NCBI GenBank assembly: GCA_008638375.1
Contig: CM018052.1
Location: 6,989,506-7,053,505 of the forward strand
Length of the DNA: 64,000 nt
From: Nyssa sinensis
Lineage: Eukaryota > Streptophyta > Magnoliopsida > Cornales > Nyssaceae
Direction of reading: 5' to 3'
The notes beneath the pieces were generated by a model. It ran no database searches, was not told the DNA's origin, and was given only the letters and a program-made list of their open reading frames with translations. The number at the start of each line of letters is the position of its first letter. Position 1 is the first letter of the stretch. A program made the position numbers and the translations under genes. Below, piece after piece: positions 22,731-34,751 of this stretch.

Positions 22731-22955
22731 TGTAATACCCCGACCCGGGGTACGGCACAAATATCGGGGTAAGTCGATACAATAATAAAACCCGAACTGT
22801 TTTAAGTTATGTTGCATAATTAAATGGATATATATATATATATATGAATATGTATGCATGATAATGTATTAAAGTGATCTCATGAATACATACATATATG
22901 TAAATTGAGTACAGCTATATAAATATATATATGGTAAATGAAATAATATGTGTAA

Positions 22956-22986
<31 letters not shown>

Positions 22987-25855
22987 GAGAAATTGAGTGA
23001 GGTGTCTTGGGTGCTCGGGTGTGCTGCCACCGCAGCTACAGGTGGCAAGGGCCACCGACTGGGAATCGGTTAAAGGGACTGAAGAAAGAAATGGGAAGAG
23101 AGAAAGATAAGGTAGAGAGAGAAGAGGTGAGTGTTTGGTATACATATATATATGTATACGGGTTTGAGAGAAGAGAGGTTAGAAAAGGAAAGAAAGGTCA
23201 GGAACTCAAGGGGAGAAGAAGGGAGAGAGATTGGTTCAGAAACAGAAAGGTGGGAGAGTCACAGTGAGCTCAAAATCCGAAACCCAGGTAATTGATTTCA
23301 GCTCTGTTATTTTGATTTAAAGCATAAAGCTTATATATGATTATAGGGTCTTGATAAGCATAGTATTAGCTTTTAAATGCAAAAGGAATCATATTAAATG
23401 GTGTAGAAACCATAGAGAAAATTAGAGTTGCAGGTACGGGAGGATAATCGGGTTCCATGAATTCTATGGTTAAAACTTGTTTAAAAGTTTATGAAAACTA
23501 TCCTTATGCATGCAGAAAACTAAATGGAGAAGGAAGAATGAAAAATGATGAAGAAATCATAGGGAAAATAAGAAAAATCATATGGCCGGAGATTCGGCCG
23601 GAGATGATTAAGCTCTATTTCGTGAAGAATCGAAAGGCTAAATGGAAAACTAAAGTTATAAATATATTCTACATGAAAAGGGGAATAAAACTGCATTGAA
23701 AATAGGTTTAAAAACCATCGGATTTAGGTTGCCGTCACCGGAGATGGTGACGGAACCCTAATACAGTTCACCGGAGATGTGAGGGAGATGATCGGAAAAT
23801 CGGGGGGTCTACCGGGTTAAAAGAAACGGGTCTGGGTTGGATCGGGTCGGTACCCGACCGGACATAAACGGTTAACCGAAGCTGTGTCGTTTTGGGTTTG
23901 AAATTAAATGGGATTGGGCTTGTTTGGTCACGGGTATAAGGGATTGAAATTGGATTGGAGTTGTTCAAACCGTGGATAAGGTGAGAGAATTGGATATGTT
24001 AATCCGGTTCTCTAAATTTAACTGAACCGTTTGGTTCAGTGAAGAACCGAATCGGTTAGGGTTTCTAGTCAGTGAACCCAATGGTTCAGACCGCAACTCT
24101 GGCTATTTACATTATGACCCCAAATGTTTTGAATAATTCCACTAAGGCCCAACAGGAAAATGTCAAAGTTACAAAAATACCCCTGACTCAAAAGTGGGTC
24201 AAACGAGGTCCAAATAGGGCAAATGAATAGTCAATTTTTATTATCTCGCATGCTCTGAGTTCAATGGTGAGGTCCGTTTCACGAGACGGAGTCCCGAAAA
24301 GTTACGACTTGTGCAAATGACCAAAATACCCCTGCTTCATAAGTGAGTCAAATGGACTCCGATTGAATTAAATAATTAGTGAATTTTTATTATTCTGAAC
24401 CTTTCGAATCTATTGGTAATGTCAAAATTACGAAAGGAGGTTCCGAGAACAACGGACATATAAAAGTCTAAATAAGTATTAGAAATACTGATCATAGCAA
24501 GGCATAGAATCTGGTGAATAGAAATTATTCTGAAACGTATTTACTGATATATAGGGAACTCAACGGGAAAAGGCAAACCTACAGGAGACTGAATTAGCAA
24601 CGTATTAGAGGTAAGTAGATACCCTTTCTCTTCCATGTGGTGTTAGCAAGCCAAGTTCATTCTTTTACTGCCAAAATTGTACTCCTGAGCGTATCTGATG
24701 TTATTGTCTCCACAATGTGATATTGTTCTATCTGGTGGACATTGATTTATTGTCGTACCATTGTTATCATGTTGAACCGTACTTTCAAATGCCTATTGTT
24801 ATGTTTCCATTGAATTGATGATATTCCATTTTATATACTCTTATGGAATCATTATGATCATGAAATGTTTATGTATACTGGATTTGTGCTCAGTCACAAT
24901 ATCCATCCGATGCTTTTAAATACACTGAAGACCTTCGGGTCGAGTCCGTGAACGGACATATGGCCATACACTGGAATGCACTGAAGGGGGTAAACCGGGC
25001 CCCCAAAGACCGAGGGCAAATCAAGCCCTGACACAGAACAAAAGCATCTCTTATAAGATTGCTCAACTAAAATTGTTGAGTTACATTGTTCTTGTGATTA
25101 TCTTGTATTGCGAGATATTCATTATTGATTTATTGTGATCAATTATAATGGCAGTACTTTCTTGTTATTGTATTATCGTTGAGAATTCCAGAATATTGTT
25201 ATGCCATTCCTACTGATTACACATTGTGAACCTACTGTTCATTTGCCATTGTTCACATGTTAAGTGTTTCATGTTGATGTTATGTCCTTTACTCCTAATT
25301 GTACATTGTGTACTATTGTTTATTGGCCTTTATGGCAACTGTTCCCATTGGCTATTATAGCATCTTATTGATGATGATTGGCTATCATATTCTTATTCTT
25401 GGATTCATATTCTTTTATGATCCTCGATACCAATGTCGGAGATCTGTATTTACTTGCTGGGCTCTTGTAGCTCATTCCACCCTCCTCACCCCCATTTCAG
25501 GTACTGATGCCGCGAGACCCCGGTAGGAGTTTAAAGACATAGAAGGACATGTGAGGAAATGCATCAGTTTATGTTTTAGTTCTCCCATGTATTCACCACC
25601 CTCGGGTGCTGGTCATGTTGGTTCTTAATTTATTTATGTAGAACCATAGTATGTATTGTAAAGACTTTCGCTAACATTGTGTATTGAAAGACTTCCGCTG
25701 ATGTACTATTACTGATAAGACTTCCGCTGTTATTGTTTTGAGGTTTTAGTACTTTACATATTAGTACTATGATACAGGAATGGAAAAAGTAGGGACGGCC
25801 TTCGGGTCGGCCCCACGACACGAGATCCGCATAGGGTGGGTTTCGGGTCGTGACA
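22731..25855 (+). mobile_element. Solo LTR, 3125 bp, target duplication GACAG
   Basis: Begins TGTAATACCCCGACCCGG and ends GGGTTTCGGGTCGTGACA. GACAG lies on both sides (22726-22730, 25856-25860). Removing it restores the host LTR, shown by the uninterrupted homologue at 30900-30990. It contains TA repeats, a perfect GGTGGC/GCCACC hairpin at 23041, a GA-rich leader (23080-23260), an AGGTAATT donor-like site and several ~120 bp modules. No coding capacity. Confidence 0.9.
22960..22982. repeat. (TA)n microsatellite
   Basis: Uninterrupted TA run in the solo LTR, one of two in its 5' part, upstream of the GA-rich leader; could act as a TATA element. Confidence 0.85.
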
Positions 25856-26587
25856 GACAGAGTCCCAAAAAATAAAATACCTGTAGAAATGCCAAAATAA
25901 CCAAAATACCCCTTAGTCAAATGTGAGTCAAACAGACTCTGATTAAATTAAGTAAATAGTAAAATTTTATTATTTCAAACCTTCTGGACTCAACGGTGGA
26001 ATCCAATTTGTGAAAATAGGTCCCGAAAAATAGAGACATATAAAATGACCATTTTGCCTTTTTGGTATAGAAGTCCAAATTGAAAATCGTGAAAGCCTAA
26101 ACTAATTTTCTTAGACATCCCAGACTCAATGGTAGAGTCCAAATTAGTAAAAGAGATACTTAGAGTAACGAGGTGTACAATTTGATAAATGACATTAGAA
26201 TTGAGACATGTTTATTGATGTATAGGCAAGTCAAAGGGAGAGGAGAAAATTACGAAGTACTACGGTAGATCACAGGGATTTAAGGTAAGTGAACTCCTAT
26301 CTCTTATACATGGTTTTTCAAGCCACATTCTTTCTATTATTGCCAAAATTTTGTACTCATGTATGTACCCACTGCTATTGTCCCACCATTAATATTGTCC
26401 TATCTGGTGGATGCTTATTAATTGCTATCCCATGATTGTTATGTTGTACTGTGCCTTAAGAGGCCTATTGTTATTTGCATGATACTCCATTCTTATTGCA
26501 CTTCTTATGGAATCACATTGGAATCATGATTTATTTGAGTGTCAAAATTGTGCTCAGTCACAATATCCATCCGATGCTATCTAATTG

Positions 26588-26797
26588 ATGGGACCTTCGG
26601 GTCGATTGACAGGACCTACAGGTCGATTGATAGGACCTTCGAGTTGATTAACAAGACCTACGGGTCGATTAACGAGACCTTCGAGTCGATTGACAAGACC
26701 TTCGGGTCGATTAACGGGACCTTCGGGTCGATTAACAAGACCTTTGGGTCGATTGATAGAACCTTCGGGTCGATTGACAGGACCTACGGGTCTGAAC
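26588..26797 (+). repeat. 21-bp minisatellite, about 10 units
   Basis: Units of the form GGGACCTTCGGGTCGATTGAC, alternating CTTCGGG and CTACGGG variants, spaced 20-21 bases. The multiple-of-three period keeps both strands open, so apparent proteins here are artefacts. Related LTRs carry one unit only (24923, 42230, 57600), so the array grew within this copy or subfamily. Confidence 0.9.
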
Positions 26798-27477
26798 AAA
26801 GTAAATGCATCACTTACTTTTGACTGATATGTTACGTTTATTGGATTCATAAGACGTTGTCATTCCCTATGAATAATCCTATGTTGACAGTTTATTCATT
26901 CATTGTATAGATTTTGACAGGTTTATTGTTACAGTATTCTGATGTTGACTATTATTATTAAGCTTTTCCATGTTCATGCTATACCATTACTCATACTTGC
27001 TTATTATGCCTTACTGTTCATTGGCCCTTGTGTTATTTTATCGTTAACTGCAATTGTTTCCATAATTAGCTATCATGCTCACCCTATGAGTATATATATT
27101 TTTATGTTAACCCTAACCCGTATTGGAGATAGGCTTTTACTTACTGAGCTTTGTTAGCTCACCCCACTTACTTATTTTTTAGGTGAGAATGCCGCAGGAC
27201 CACAGTAAGAGTCCAAGAGCATTGAGGGACAATTTGAGAAAAATTTTATGTAGTTTCTCTCATGTACTCACCACCTAACAGTGGTTGTATGTTATGTTTA
27301 CGTCGGTTTATAGTTTTAGTTGTTAAACAATTTTGTATTAAGACTTCCGCTGATGTACTGTTTAAGTTTACATTATATTGTTGTCATGGATACAAAGAAT
27401 GAAAAAAGTAGGGACAGCCATTGGGTTAGCCTCGCGACACGAGATCCATATAGGGTGGGTTTTGGGTCATGATAGAA

Positions 27478-27489
27478 TGGTATCAGAGC
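27478..27489 (+). other. Primer-binding site, initiator Met-tRNA
   Basis: TGGTATCAGAGC, a perfect match to the Met-tRNA primer site, three bases after the LTR end. It shows that 22040-27474 is a true 5' LTR and that internal DNA follows. Confidence 0.9.
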
Positions 27490-27655
27490 AGAGTCGTAGG
27501 TTCTAGTGAGTCATGGGAGACAGGATTAGAGAACTACAATTGTTAAAGTCTAAAAGTTAGTCAATAGATAACATTGACATTACTAAGGTAGACTTTTATG
27601 TGAACACTTACTGTTATTTTATGTATACATTGACGGATTATCTTTTACAGAAAAG

Positions 27656-27976
27656 GTTAACACCAGGAATACGTCGATAGCCAGAAATCTTCTGACTAAG
27701 ATGGATCGGATAGATCAATTGAATAGAATAGAATGCTTTATAAAAAGAGTCACCAAGGCTCTACCCAGAATCACGCCCCAGCGGTTGACCATTACAATGA
27801 AGTAGTGGCACCAACAAAGACCATAAAATGGGGCAGGAAGAAAATCGCCAGAAAAGGTCAAAGATGACAATAGAGGCATAATTAAATGCCCCAACTACCA
27901 AAAAGTCCCCCAAGGATAATGTCTCAAAACACCACCGGGAGATGATCGGGTTACTGTACCAGTAGTCGTAGGTATT
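27656..27976 (+). pseudogene. gag remnant of the gag-only element
   Basis: Conceptual frames with stops read RIDQLNRIECFIKRVTKAL, matching SDQLDRIERLMEQILKI in the minus-strand copy near 62700-62640, the Gag N-terminus. Further on, GRKSPEKVKDDNRG and VTVPVVVGIF correspond to the region after the zinc knuckles; the other copy has AIVPVVAGII. The knuckles themselves are gone here. This is a degraded Gag with a deletion; no product is expected. Confidence 0.55.
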
Positions 27977-30119
27977 TTCTAGTTGCTTACAATCTGCCCA
28001 TATATTGTTTAAATATTTGATTTATAGTTTCTGCATTTATTGCTAAGTTGAACTTAGAAATAGAACCCCTAAGTTACATGTTAACTGTTTCAATACCATT
28101 GAGAGGCTTTTCATTGATGAATACTATATATTGGGGGAAAATACTATATGTTATGATGGAAATCGGTGATTCTTGAACAATTGAGATGATTAAGTAAATA
28201 GTAACCTTTAGGGAATAGTAGTATGTTTCAAAATAAGCGATGAGGATTCTTGAGGAATGACATTGAAAATATTTGAAGAGATTTCAATAAATGTTATGGA
28301 TAAATAAACGAGGCTTGAATGAGAGATAGGTTGAAAGAAACTTAATGGCTAATTACAAGAAGAGTTGATACTCTAAATAAATTGATGATGTACCAAAAAT
28401 ATGAAAATTCTTAAGTAAGTTACAAGTAGACCCTGATAGAGTAAGAATGAATAGAATCTTGAAGACAAGTACTAAATGAGCGAGATTGCCAGAATTGATC
28501 TTATGAAATGTGATGATTTTGGAAAGAGGCTGACACATGATGAATAAATATTAGGAAGAAATCCATGAATCTTGTGATTTAAGATGGTATGTGACCCGAT
28601 TGTAGTCAATACACTATCAAGTTAGATGAAGGTAAATGATAAATGATTCTGAATAACTGTTAGAAATCAATGTGATCTAAATAATCATAAAGACTAAACT
28701 AGTAGTAAATCATTTAGAGAAACCATGAAATTGAGATGATATATGATTTTAAGGTACTAGAGGAAATCATTATTCATGAATGATATACATAGAGCATATG
28801 AGGTACAGATCATAAGTACACGGTAATTAACCGATTAGATACTCTTAAAGGAACTAAGAATCTGAGGATTTAAATAGTTAAATGATCGATGACTTTTAGA
28901 AGATGACAGCTTGTTAAATACTAAGGTTAATAGTTTTTGGGAAAGACTATGCTATGACTGACTTGATGTTTCTTGGACGATTGAGATGATCAAATGAATA
29001 GTGACTTTTAGGAGAAAGTCGTATGTTTGAGGGCAAAGGTTAAGGATTCTTGGAGAGAATTGTACCAGTGTCGAGGTTGATGACTCTTAAGTCATTAAAT
29101 TGTGAATTGATCAATCAATTGGGGGAAACTATCATTTGAACAAGGGAAATGGTTAATACTCTTTTGGAAGATACAAGGTGACATAGAGTTGGGATTGTGA
29201 AATCTTGAAAAGTCGATGGATTTAACAATAAATCTATACAAGAGATGGTCTAAGGAAGACTTAATGAATCGTAACATGAAGATTTTGAGAATCTAGAAGG
29301 ATTGATGACATATCAGAAATATGAGGATCCTTGAGTGAGTTATATAAGGTAAGGACAAAGTGATCATTGGGAGGCAAATGCTGATTGAACAAAACTATCA
29401 AGTGAACATTATAAATTATGATGGTCCTAAAAGGCGATTGAAACGTGATGAATAATCATTGGAAAAAACTCAATGGATCTTGTTGGTCTAGGTGATAATA
29501 TGACCCAAATTGTGGGCTGTACTTTAGTGAGTTAGCTGAATCTATTTCAAAAGATAAATGATTGATGACTCCAAATGACTTTTGAGGATCAACGTGATCT
29601 AACAATTAAAGAGACAAAAATTGTGGCATAGTGTCTAGAAAAATTGGTGAGGACAATGACTGTGATAGGTGATATATAATTCTTTGGGTTACGAGAACAA
29701 TTAAGATTGAGGTAGAAAGTAAGAATAACTGAATTTTGAAACTAAAGAAGTAGAGAATTTCTATGGTAGGAAAAACGTGACATAACCTTGATGAACTTTG
29801 AATGTCAAATGTAACGATAAAGTGATGGGATAGCTAATTGATGTGAACAATCCTGAAATATGATATGAAGTCACAGAATGTATAAGAAACCCCCTATATG
29901 GTTGAACAAAGTTCTTGAAAGTACAAATTTGTAAAAGCTGAATAACTACTGGGGAGAGAAATGTAACTTATGAGGAAAAACCGAATATGAAGAAGAGCAT
30001 AAGAAATGGGACATTTGAACAATCTTTTTGAGCAAGGGAAAATGAAACCAAAATAATGGTTATAAATTAAAAAGTCATAAGACTTTAAGATGTGAATTGA
30101 TCAAATGATGTAGAAAAGA
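27977..30119 (+). mobile_element. Conserved non-coding interior of the gag-only element
   Basis: About 2.1 kb without coding sequence, where protease, reverse transcriptase and integrase would be expected. It is nonetheless clearly related to 59868-61600 on the other strand, for example AAGTTACATGTTAACTGTTT near 28070 and the stretch around 28375-28570. Two independent copies with the same non-coding interior show that the family was mobilised in this form, not decayed in place. Confidence 0.65.
28150..29640 (+). repeat. Two diverged tandem units of ~0.8-0.9 kb
   Basis: TTCTTGAACAATTGAGATGA (28161) recurs as TTCTTGGACGATTGAGATGA (28970). ATTGATGATGTACCAAAAAT (28380) recurs as ATTGATGACATATCAGAAAT (29302), and ACACATGATGAATAAATATT as AAACGTGATGAATAATCATT. 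The offset grows from about 810 to 920 bases, so the units differ by indels. Confidence 0.7.
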
Positions 30120-30708
30120 AGGAAAACTGAAAAGGAAAAGGAAGAAAAGAAGAGGAAGAGGAAGAAGGAGAGAGAAGGCAGAGGGGAGGGTTGCAGAAGG
30201 TAAGTTCCATTTTTTTTTTTCTCTCTATAAATTTTTTGGCTTTTATTTAGAATTTCTCAAAGCTTGGTTTTGATGGTAGAATATTGTTCTAGGGAGAAAA
30301 ATAAGAATTTAGGAAGAAACTGCAAAGGAAACGGTTGAGAAATGGGGTAGATATCGTGGATGATTGGAAAATTTAATGGGTTGTTTTTGGGTTGTTTTGA
30401 TCGGTTTTAAGCGCCGAAAATCATGTTAGAATGTGTTTAAAATGATTTAGAATCAAATAGAAATGAAAAGGATCGAGAAAACTGCAAGAAAAAGAAAAAA
30501 AAATCTAAAATTTTTGGCCACCGGCGCCGGAGAAGGTGACCGGAGGGCCGCCGGAAAAATGGGGGGTGATGGCTACTGTTGGGTCAATGGGTCAGTCAAT
30601 GATCAGGCCAGGCGCAATAACGGGTTGAAAATTGCACTGTTGGTTGGTCCAGTTTAAATTCAAATGTGGGAAATTAGTTTTAAAAAAATTTTGGATGTAC
30701 GCAGCAAC

Positions 30709-30764
30709 TGGGAATTGAACCTGAGCCTGGCAAGTGGGGGGGGGGGATGCCCACCACTGTGCCA
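30709..30764 (-). other. tRNA-like cassette (A-box/B-box), antisense to LTR
   Basis: Minus strand: TGGCACAGTGGTGGGC fits the A box, and AGGTTCAATTCCC matches the B box at nearly every position. A C-run lies between them. Followed on the plus strand by TA repeats. Confidence 0.6.
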
Positions 30765-31682
30765 CACTTACATATGTGAACAATGGTGGGGATTATATAT
30801 ATATATATATTATAATTAAGAAATTAAATAAAATAATTACTTAGTATTAAAATAAGTTTTTGATGTCCAAATTCAACAAATAAATAGTGTAAATTTACTA
30901 TTTTGGACCCAATGGTGAGGTCTATTTTATGTGACGGAGTCCCAAAAAATAAAATATCTGTAGAAATTCTAAAATGACCAAAATACCCCTGAATCAAATG
31001 TGAGTCAAACGGACTTCGATTGAATTAAGTAAATAGTAAAATCTTATTATTTCAAACCTTTTGGACTCAACGGTGGAGTCCAATTTGTGAAGATAGGTCC
31101 CAAAAAATAGAGACATGTAAAATGACCGTTTTGCCTTTTTGGTATAGAAGTCCAAATTGAAAACTGTGAAAGCCTAAACTGATTTTCTTAGACATCTCGG
31201 ACTCAATGGTGGAGTCTGAATTAGTAAAAAAGATACTTAGAGTAATGAGGTGTACAATTTGATAAATGACATTAGAACTGAGATATGTTTATTGATGTAT
31301 AGGCAAGTCAAAGGGAAAGGAAAAAATTATGGAGTACTAAGGTAGATCACATGGATTTAAGGTAAGTGAACTCCTATCTCTTATACGTGGTTTTCCAAGC
31401 CACATTCTTTCTATTACTGCCAAAGTTTTGTACTCATGTGCGTACCCACTACTGTTGTCCCACCATCAATATTGTCCTACCATCGATATTGTCCTATCTG
31501 ATGTATGCTTATTGACTGTTATCCTATGATTACTATGTTGTACTGTGCCTTAAAAGGCCTATTGTTATTTGCATAATACTCCATTCTTTATTGCACTTCT
31601 TATGGAATCAAAATAGAATCATGATTTATTTGAGTGCCAGAATTGTGCTCAGTCATAATATCCATCTGATACTATCTAATTG

Positions 31683-31802
31683 ACGAGACCTTCGGGTTGA
31701 TTGACAGGACCTATGGGTCGATTGATGGGACCTTCGAGTCGATTGACAAGACCTATGGGTCAATTGACGGGACCTTCGGGTTTATTGATGGGACCTTTAG
31801 GA
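31683..31802 (+). repeat. 21-bp minisatellite, 5-6 units
   Basis: Same unit as at 26588-26797 (GACGAGACCTTCGGGTTGATT and variants). The LTR homology stops at its right edge. Confidence 0.85.
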
Positions 31803-31803
31803 C

Positions 31804-32650
31804 TTTGATTGTTGAATTGATATGGTTAGACTCATTGTATATGAGATTCTTACGAATCACCTTGAAATGAATCATACCGTTAGTTCATGAATTTCGGGAA
31901 GGAAACCAAGAAGGAATGTTATCTTCGAGAGGATTACCTAAAAGGAGAATTTATTGAAATAGGTTTATGGAATTTCATCCTCAGATGACTTATCTGAAAG
32001 GAATGCTATCCTGACAGGTTTTATGAATTTTTACAATAAATAGCTTTTTTTAAAAGAAGGATATCCTAACAGATTTTGGTGAGGAATTACGATGGATGGC
32101 TTATTTGAAAATAAGGCTATGCTAATAGATTCTGAGATTTTGCGATAAATGGTTTACCTGAAAGTGAACTCCTTCTTGATAGGTTCTAAGCTATGGGAAT
32201 GGTTTCAAACTGTTCTTGTAGGGATTTGAAATCCATGAGAAGATTTTGTATCATATTATGACTTAGTGGAGAGATAACTTAGGTTACCTTCACTAGAATG
32301 ATGGAATGTTGTGCGACTCTATGGGGAAGAGTGAGTAAAATGACTTAACTCTGTTGGGGAAGACCAGAATTGTAGAAATGACTTGGTGGTTGTGACTTGG
32401 GGGGAGATGAAACTGAATTGGTTCTGTAAACTTGACAGTCATGAGTTGTTGCGGAGATAATTAAGATTAACTTTAATGGGGAAATTTGGCATGATAGTGG
32501 TTTTTTTTTTAGGATTGAACCAATCAAATCTACTAAGAAGAATGATAAGTTTGAAATCAAATTGACTCCATGAAGGAAGATGTATAGAATGAATCATCAC
32601 CGTAGAAAAAACATATTCACCATAGAGGAAGGATGTATCACCACAGAGGG
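31804..32650 (+). other. Repeat-like non-coding DNA
   Basis: No gene. Degenerate ~75 bp units can be seen between about 31930 and 32200 (GGAATGCTATCCTGACAGG, AAGGATATCCTAACAG, AAGGCTATGCTAATAG). It ends in the 'catagagggaa' minisatellite that continues at 36485 beyond a solo LTR insertion. Possibly interior DNA of another non-autonomous element. Confidence 0.4.
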
Positions 32651-33337
32651 AAACATGTCACATCCCACACCCCACCCTACGCGGATACGAAAGATGTGAT
32701 GCCAGTTAGCTGCCTTACCAGTTTCCGACCGACAATGCGACCAACCAAAGGCAAACTTCTGAACTTTACGATGAATTGCATTCCAAATGTAGGGTCAGAA
32801 CAGCGGAAATTAAAACCTTTTTATCTCGAGAACGCAACTCAACTATATACCAGATAAGTATATACCACAGAGCAAGTCTATAACCAAACAGCTAATAATT
32901 CTAACCACAGAGCACATCCATAACAGATATATAACACAGAGCATATCAAATTCCTCTAGAGTACCATTACCATGAGCCATGTCCCTACACATCTATTACA
33001 TATGAATAAAGTCAACTATATCATTACGCTCACCTGAATAGCCAAGATCAATCCATTAGAACCCAAGTCTCCACATATTATTGCCATCAGATTCTCACTT
33101 GGGAATGCCTCTCAGCCTACTAGTATCATCTACTTGTGCCTTCTAATCCAATGGAGATACAACCTTAAAAATGTTAAATAATGGAATGAGCTTAAACAAG
33201 CTCAGTGAGTAATAAAGGTTCCTGCCATGGGTTTCAAAACCAGTTCATATATATATATATATGCATGCTCAAATGTAACTCAGATAGAACAATGCAACTC
33301 AAGTAGAACAGATACAGTGCAAATAGAACGGATGTAG

Positions 33338-33632
33338 CTCAAAGTGCCTGAACCTTCCCCAGGCGATGTGGGATGGCATTACTTCCCATCCACCCCCTCA
33401 CATGGAGGGCCTCATATCGCACACCTCCGGCTGAGGTCGGTATCAGAGCGGAAGGTATCAGAGCGGAACAGATACAGTTCAAATAGAACGTATACAACTC
33501 AAATAGAATGGATACAGCTCAAAGTGCCTGAACCTTCCCCAGGCGATGTGGGATGGCATTACTTCCCATCCACCCCCTCACATGGAGGGCCTCATATCAC
33601 ACACCTCCGGCTGAGGTCGGTATCAGAGCGGA
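33338..33632 (+). repeat. 180-bp tandem duplication in solo LTR
   Basis: AAAGTGCCTGAACCTTCCCC begins at 33338 and again 180 bases later. The block between includes TGGGATGGCATTACTTCCCA and a smaller direct repeat GGTATCAGAGCGGAA. The second unit diverges after the GGTATCAGAGCGGAACAG phrase. Confidence 0.85.
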
Positions 33633-34047
33633 ACAGGTCAGATAGGATTGAGCGGATGCTGAGCTCTGGGCGTCCCACAGAGGCAGCCATCCATCCACTG
33701 ATATACTCAATCCCGTAGTGGGCCCCAGATAAGACTCAACATGACAAGCAGAATCAAAGTAGACTCCAAAGGATAGGTAACAGAACAACAGACTTCAACA
33801 AAATCAACAGGATATATCAGAAGGCAAGATAAAACAAAACCATGCCACAAGTAATGCAGATCAATAGGTATGCATGAAAGCATATGCATTTAAAACAGTT
33901 CAGTGTATAAACAGTTCAGCATATAAAGCAGTTCAGTACACAAGTTTAGATAGTACAGAAAATATACACCAAGTCAGGAGTCCGAGTTACTCACTTGAAT
34001 ATATGTTTATCTCCCTTCACAAATGGTCTAATCATTTCCAGTTGAGG

Positions 34048-34251
34048 TTAATCTTCAATCCATGGTTCGGCAGTTGAAGAAAATACACTGGAAGGTTGAT
34101 CGAGTCGGCCAGCCATTTTAAATCCAATTTCATCAGCTTCTTCAACCTTTTTCCCCCAAGCAGATGACGGTCCTGACAGATTCTGTCCCTTTATCATCCT
34201 ATCCATCAGATAATGAAGAACTTCCTTTCCTTTCATCAGATTACGGTGCAA
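34048..34251 (-). pseudogene. Possible third captured host fragment, unrecognised
   Basis: Open minus-strand frame with protein-like composition (MDRMIKGQNLSGPSSAWGKK, then VEEADEIGFKMAGRLD). It lies on the same strand as, and downstream of, the FHA and kinase fragments within the LTR segment that other LTRs lack. I do not recognise a family. It may come from the same donor genes or be chance. Confidence 0.3.
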
Positions 34252-34521
34252 AGTCTTCCAAATCAGTAGCTCTGATTACTACAAGTAAAGTCAAAACCCA
34301 TAGTATCAAGCTAATTGATTGTAGCTATATTAGCACTCTCTTCAGGAATTGCCTTTATCTTGAAGCACCGATCTCTTAAATTGCCCTCAATAATCTCTTG
34401 CCAATAACTTGCATGTTCTTCTGAAGGGCCAAATCAACTTGAAAAGGATACCCAAACACAATAAGCTTCCCCTGTGAACTTGCCCAACACCTAGTATTTA
34501 CGTTCGCTTCAAAGCATTCAC

Positions 34522-34652
34522 TCATTTGCAACAAATGTTCCATGTGCAGATCCCAAATCAATTACACAAATGCTCCCATTCTTGTGATAAACGACAATAG
34601 CCTGCTGTCGTGAAACAGATTGAGAATCAAGCCCAAAATCACAAGTATGAAA
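34522..34652 (-). pseudogene. Captured FHA-domain fragment (NIPP1-like)
   Basis: Minus-strand reading gives CDFGLDSQSVSRQQAIVVYH followed by KNGSICVIDLGSAHGTFVAN and a stop. This matches the FHA phosphothreonine-binding domain: the SR..H motif (here SRQQ, the His replaced by Gln) and the GSAHGTFV turn before Asn. The wording VVYHKNGS.VIDLGSAHGTFVAN is typical of plant homologues of nuclear inhibitor of protein phosphatase 1. Only about 42 residues are in frame, with neither start nor end. It sits 100 bases from a kinase fragment of an unrelated family, so this is a capture mosaic, not a gene. Family call from memory of motifs. Confidence 0.7.
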
Positions 34653-34751
34653 TTGCCTCCCAAAAATCTACTTTCTTTACATTAGATGCCTCATCCGCCA
34701 AACAAAAGCCCTCTCTCCCTTTCACAACAAGATGCTCTGGTCAGAGCTGAT

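Larger units (their letters stand above)
22040..27474 (+). mobile_element. 5' LTR of gag-only element, interrupted by a solo LTR
   Basis: Starts (A)GTAACATCCC and ends GGTTTTGGGTCATGATA just before a Met-tRNA primer-binding site. Without the 22731-25855 insertion it is about 2.3 kb. It holds an antisense cassette remnant (GTCTTGAACTCAAGACC, 22470), the non-coding 'actcaatggtgaggtcc' module, a 21-base array and the 3' region with AGCTCACCCCACTTAC and GACTTCCGCTGATGTACTG. Its module region matches 30780-31803. It is the left LTR of the element that continues to 31803. Confidence 0.75.
30120..31803 (+). mobile_element. Truncated LTR (plus sense), probably 3' LTR of the gag-only element
   Basis: 30780-31803 matches 22590-26797 of the 5' LTR without its insertion, including the 21-base array. 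30120-30780 instead matches the inverted 44040-44840 region: GA-rich leader, GAAGGTAAGTT donor-like site at 30197, CCGGCGCCGGAGAAGGTGAC near 30523. Neither LTR start nor end is present, so it could also be an independent fragment. Confidence 0.55.

Noticed and set aside
26539..26823. Open frames on both strands with repeated GSIDRTF or PEGPVNR text
   Set aside because: The 21 bp period is a multiple of three, so the array stays open in several frames without coding.
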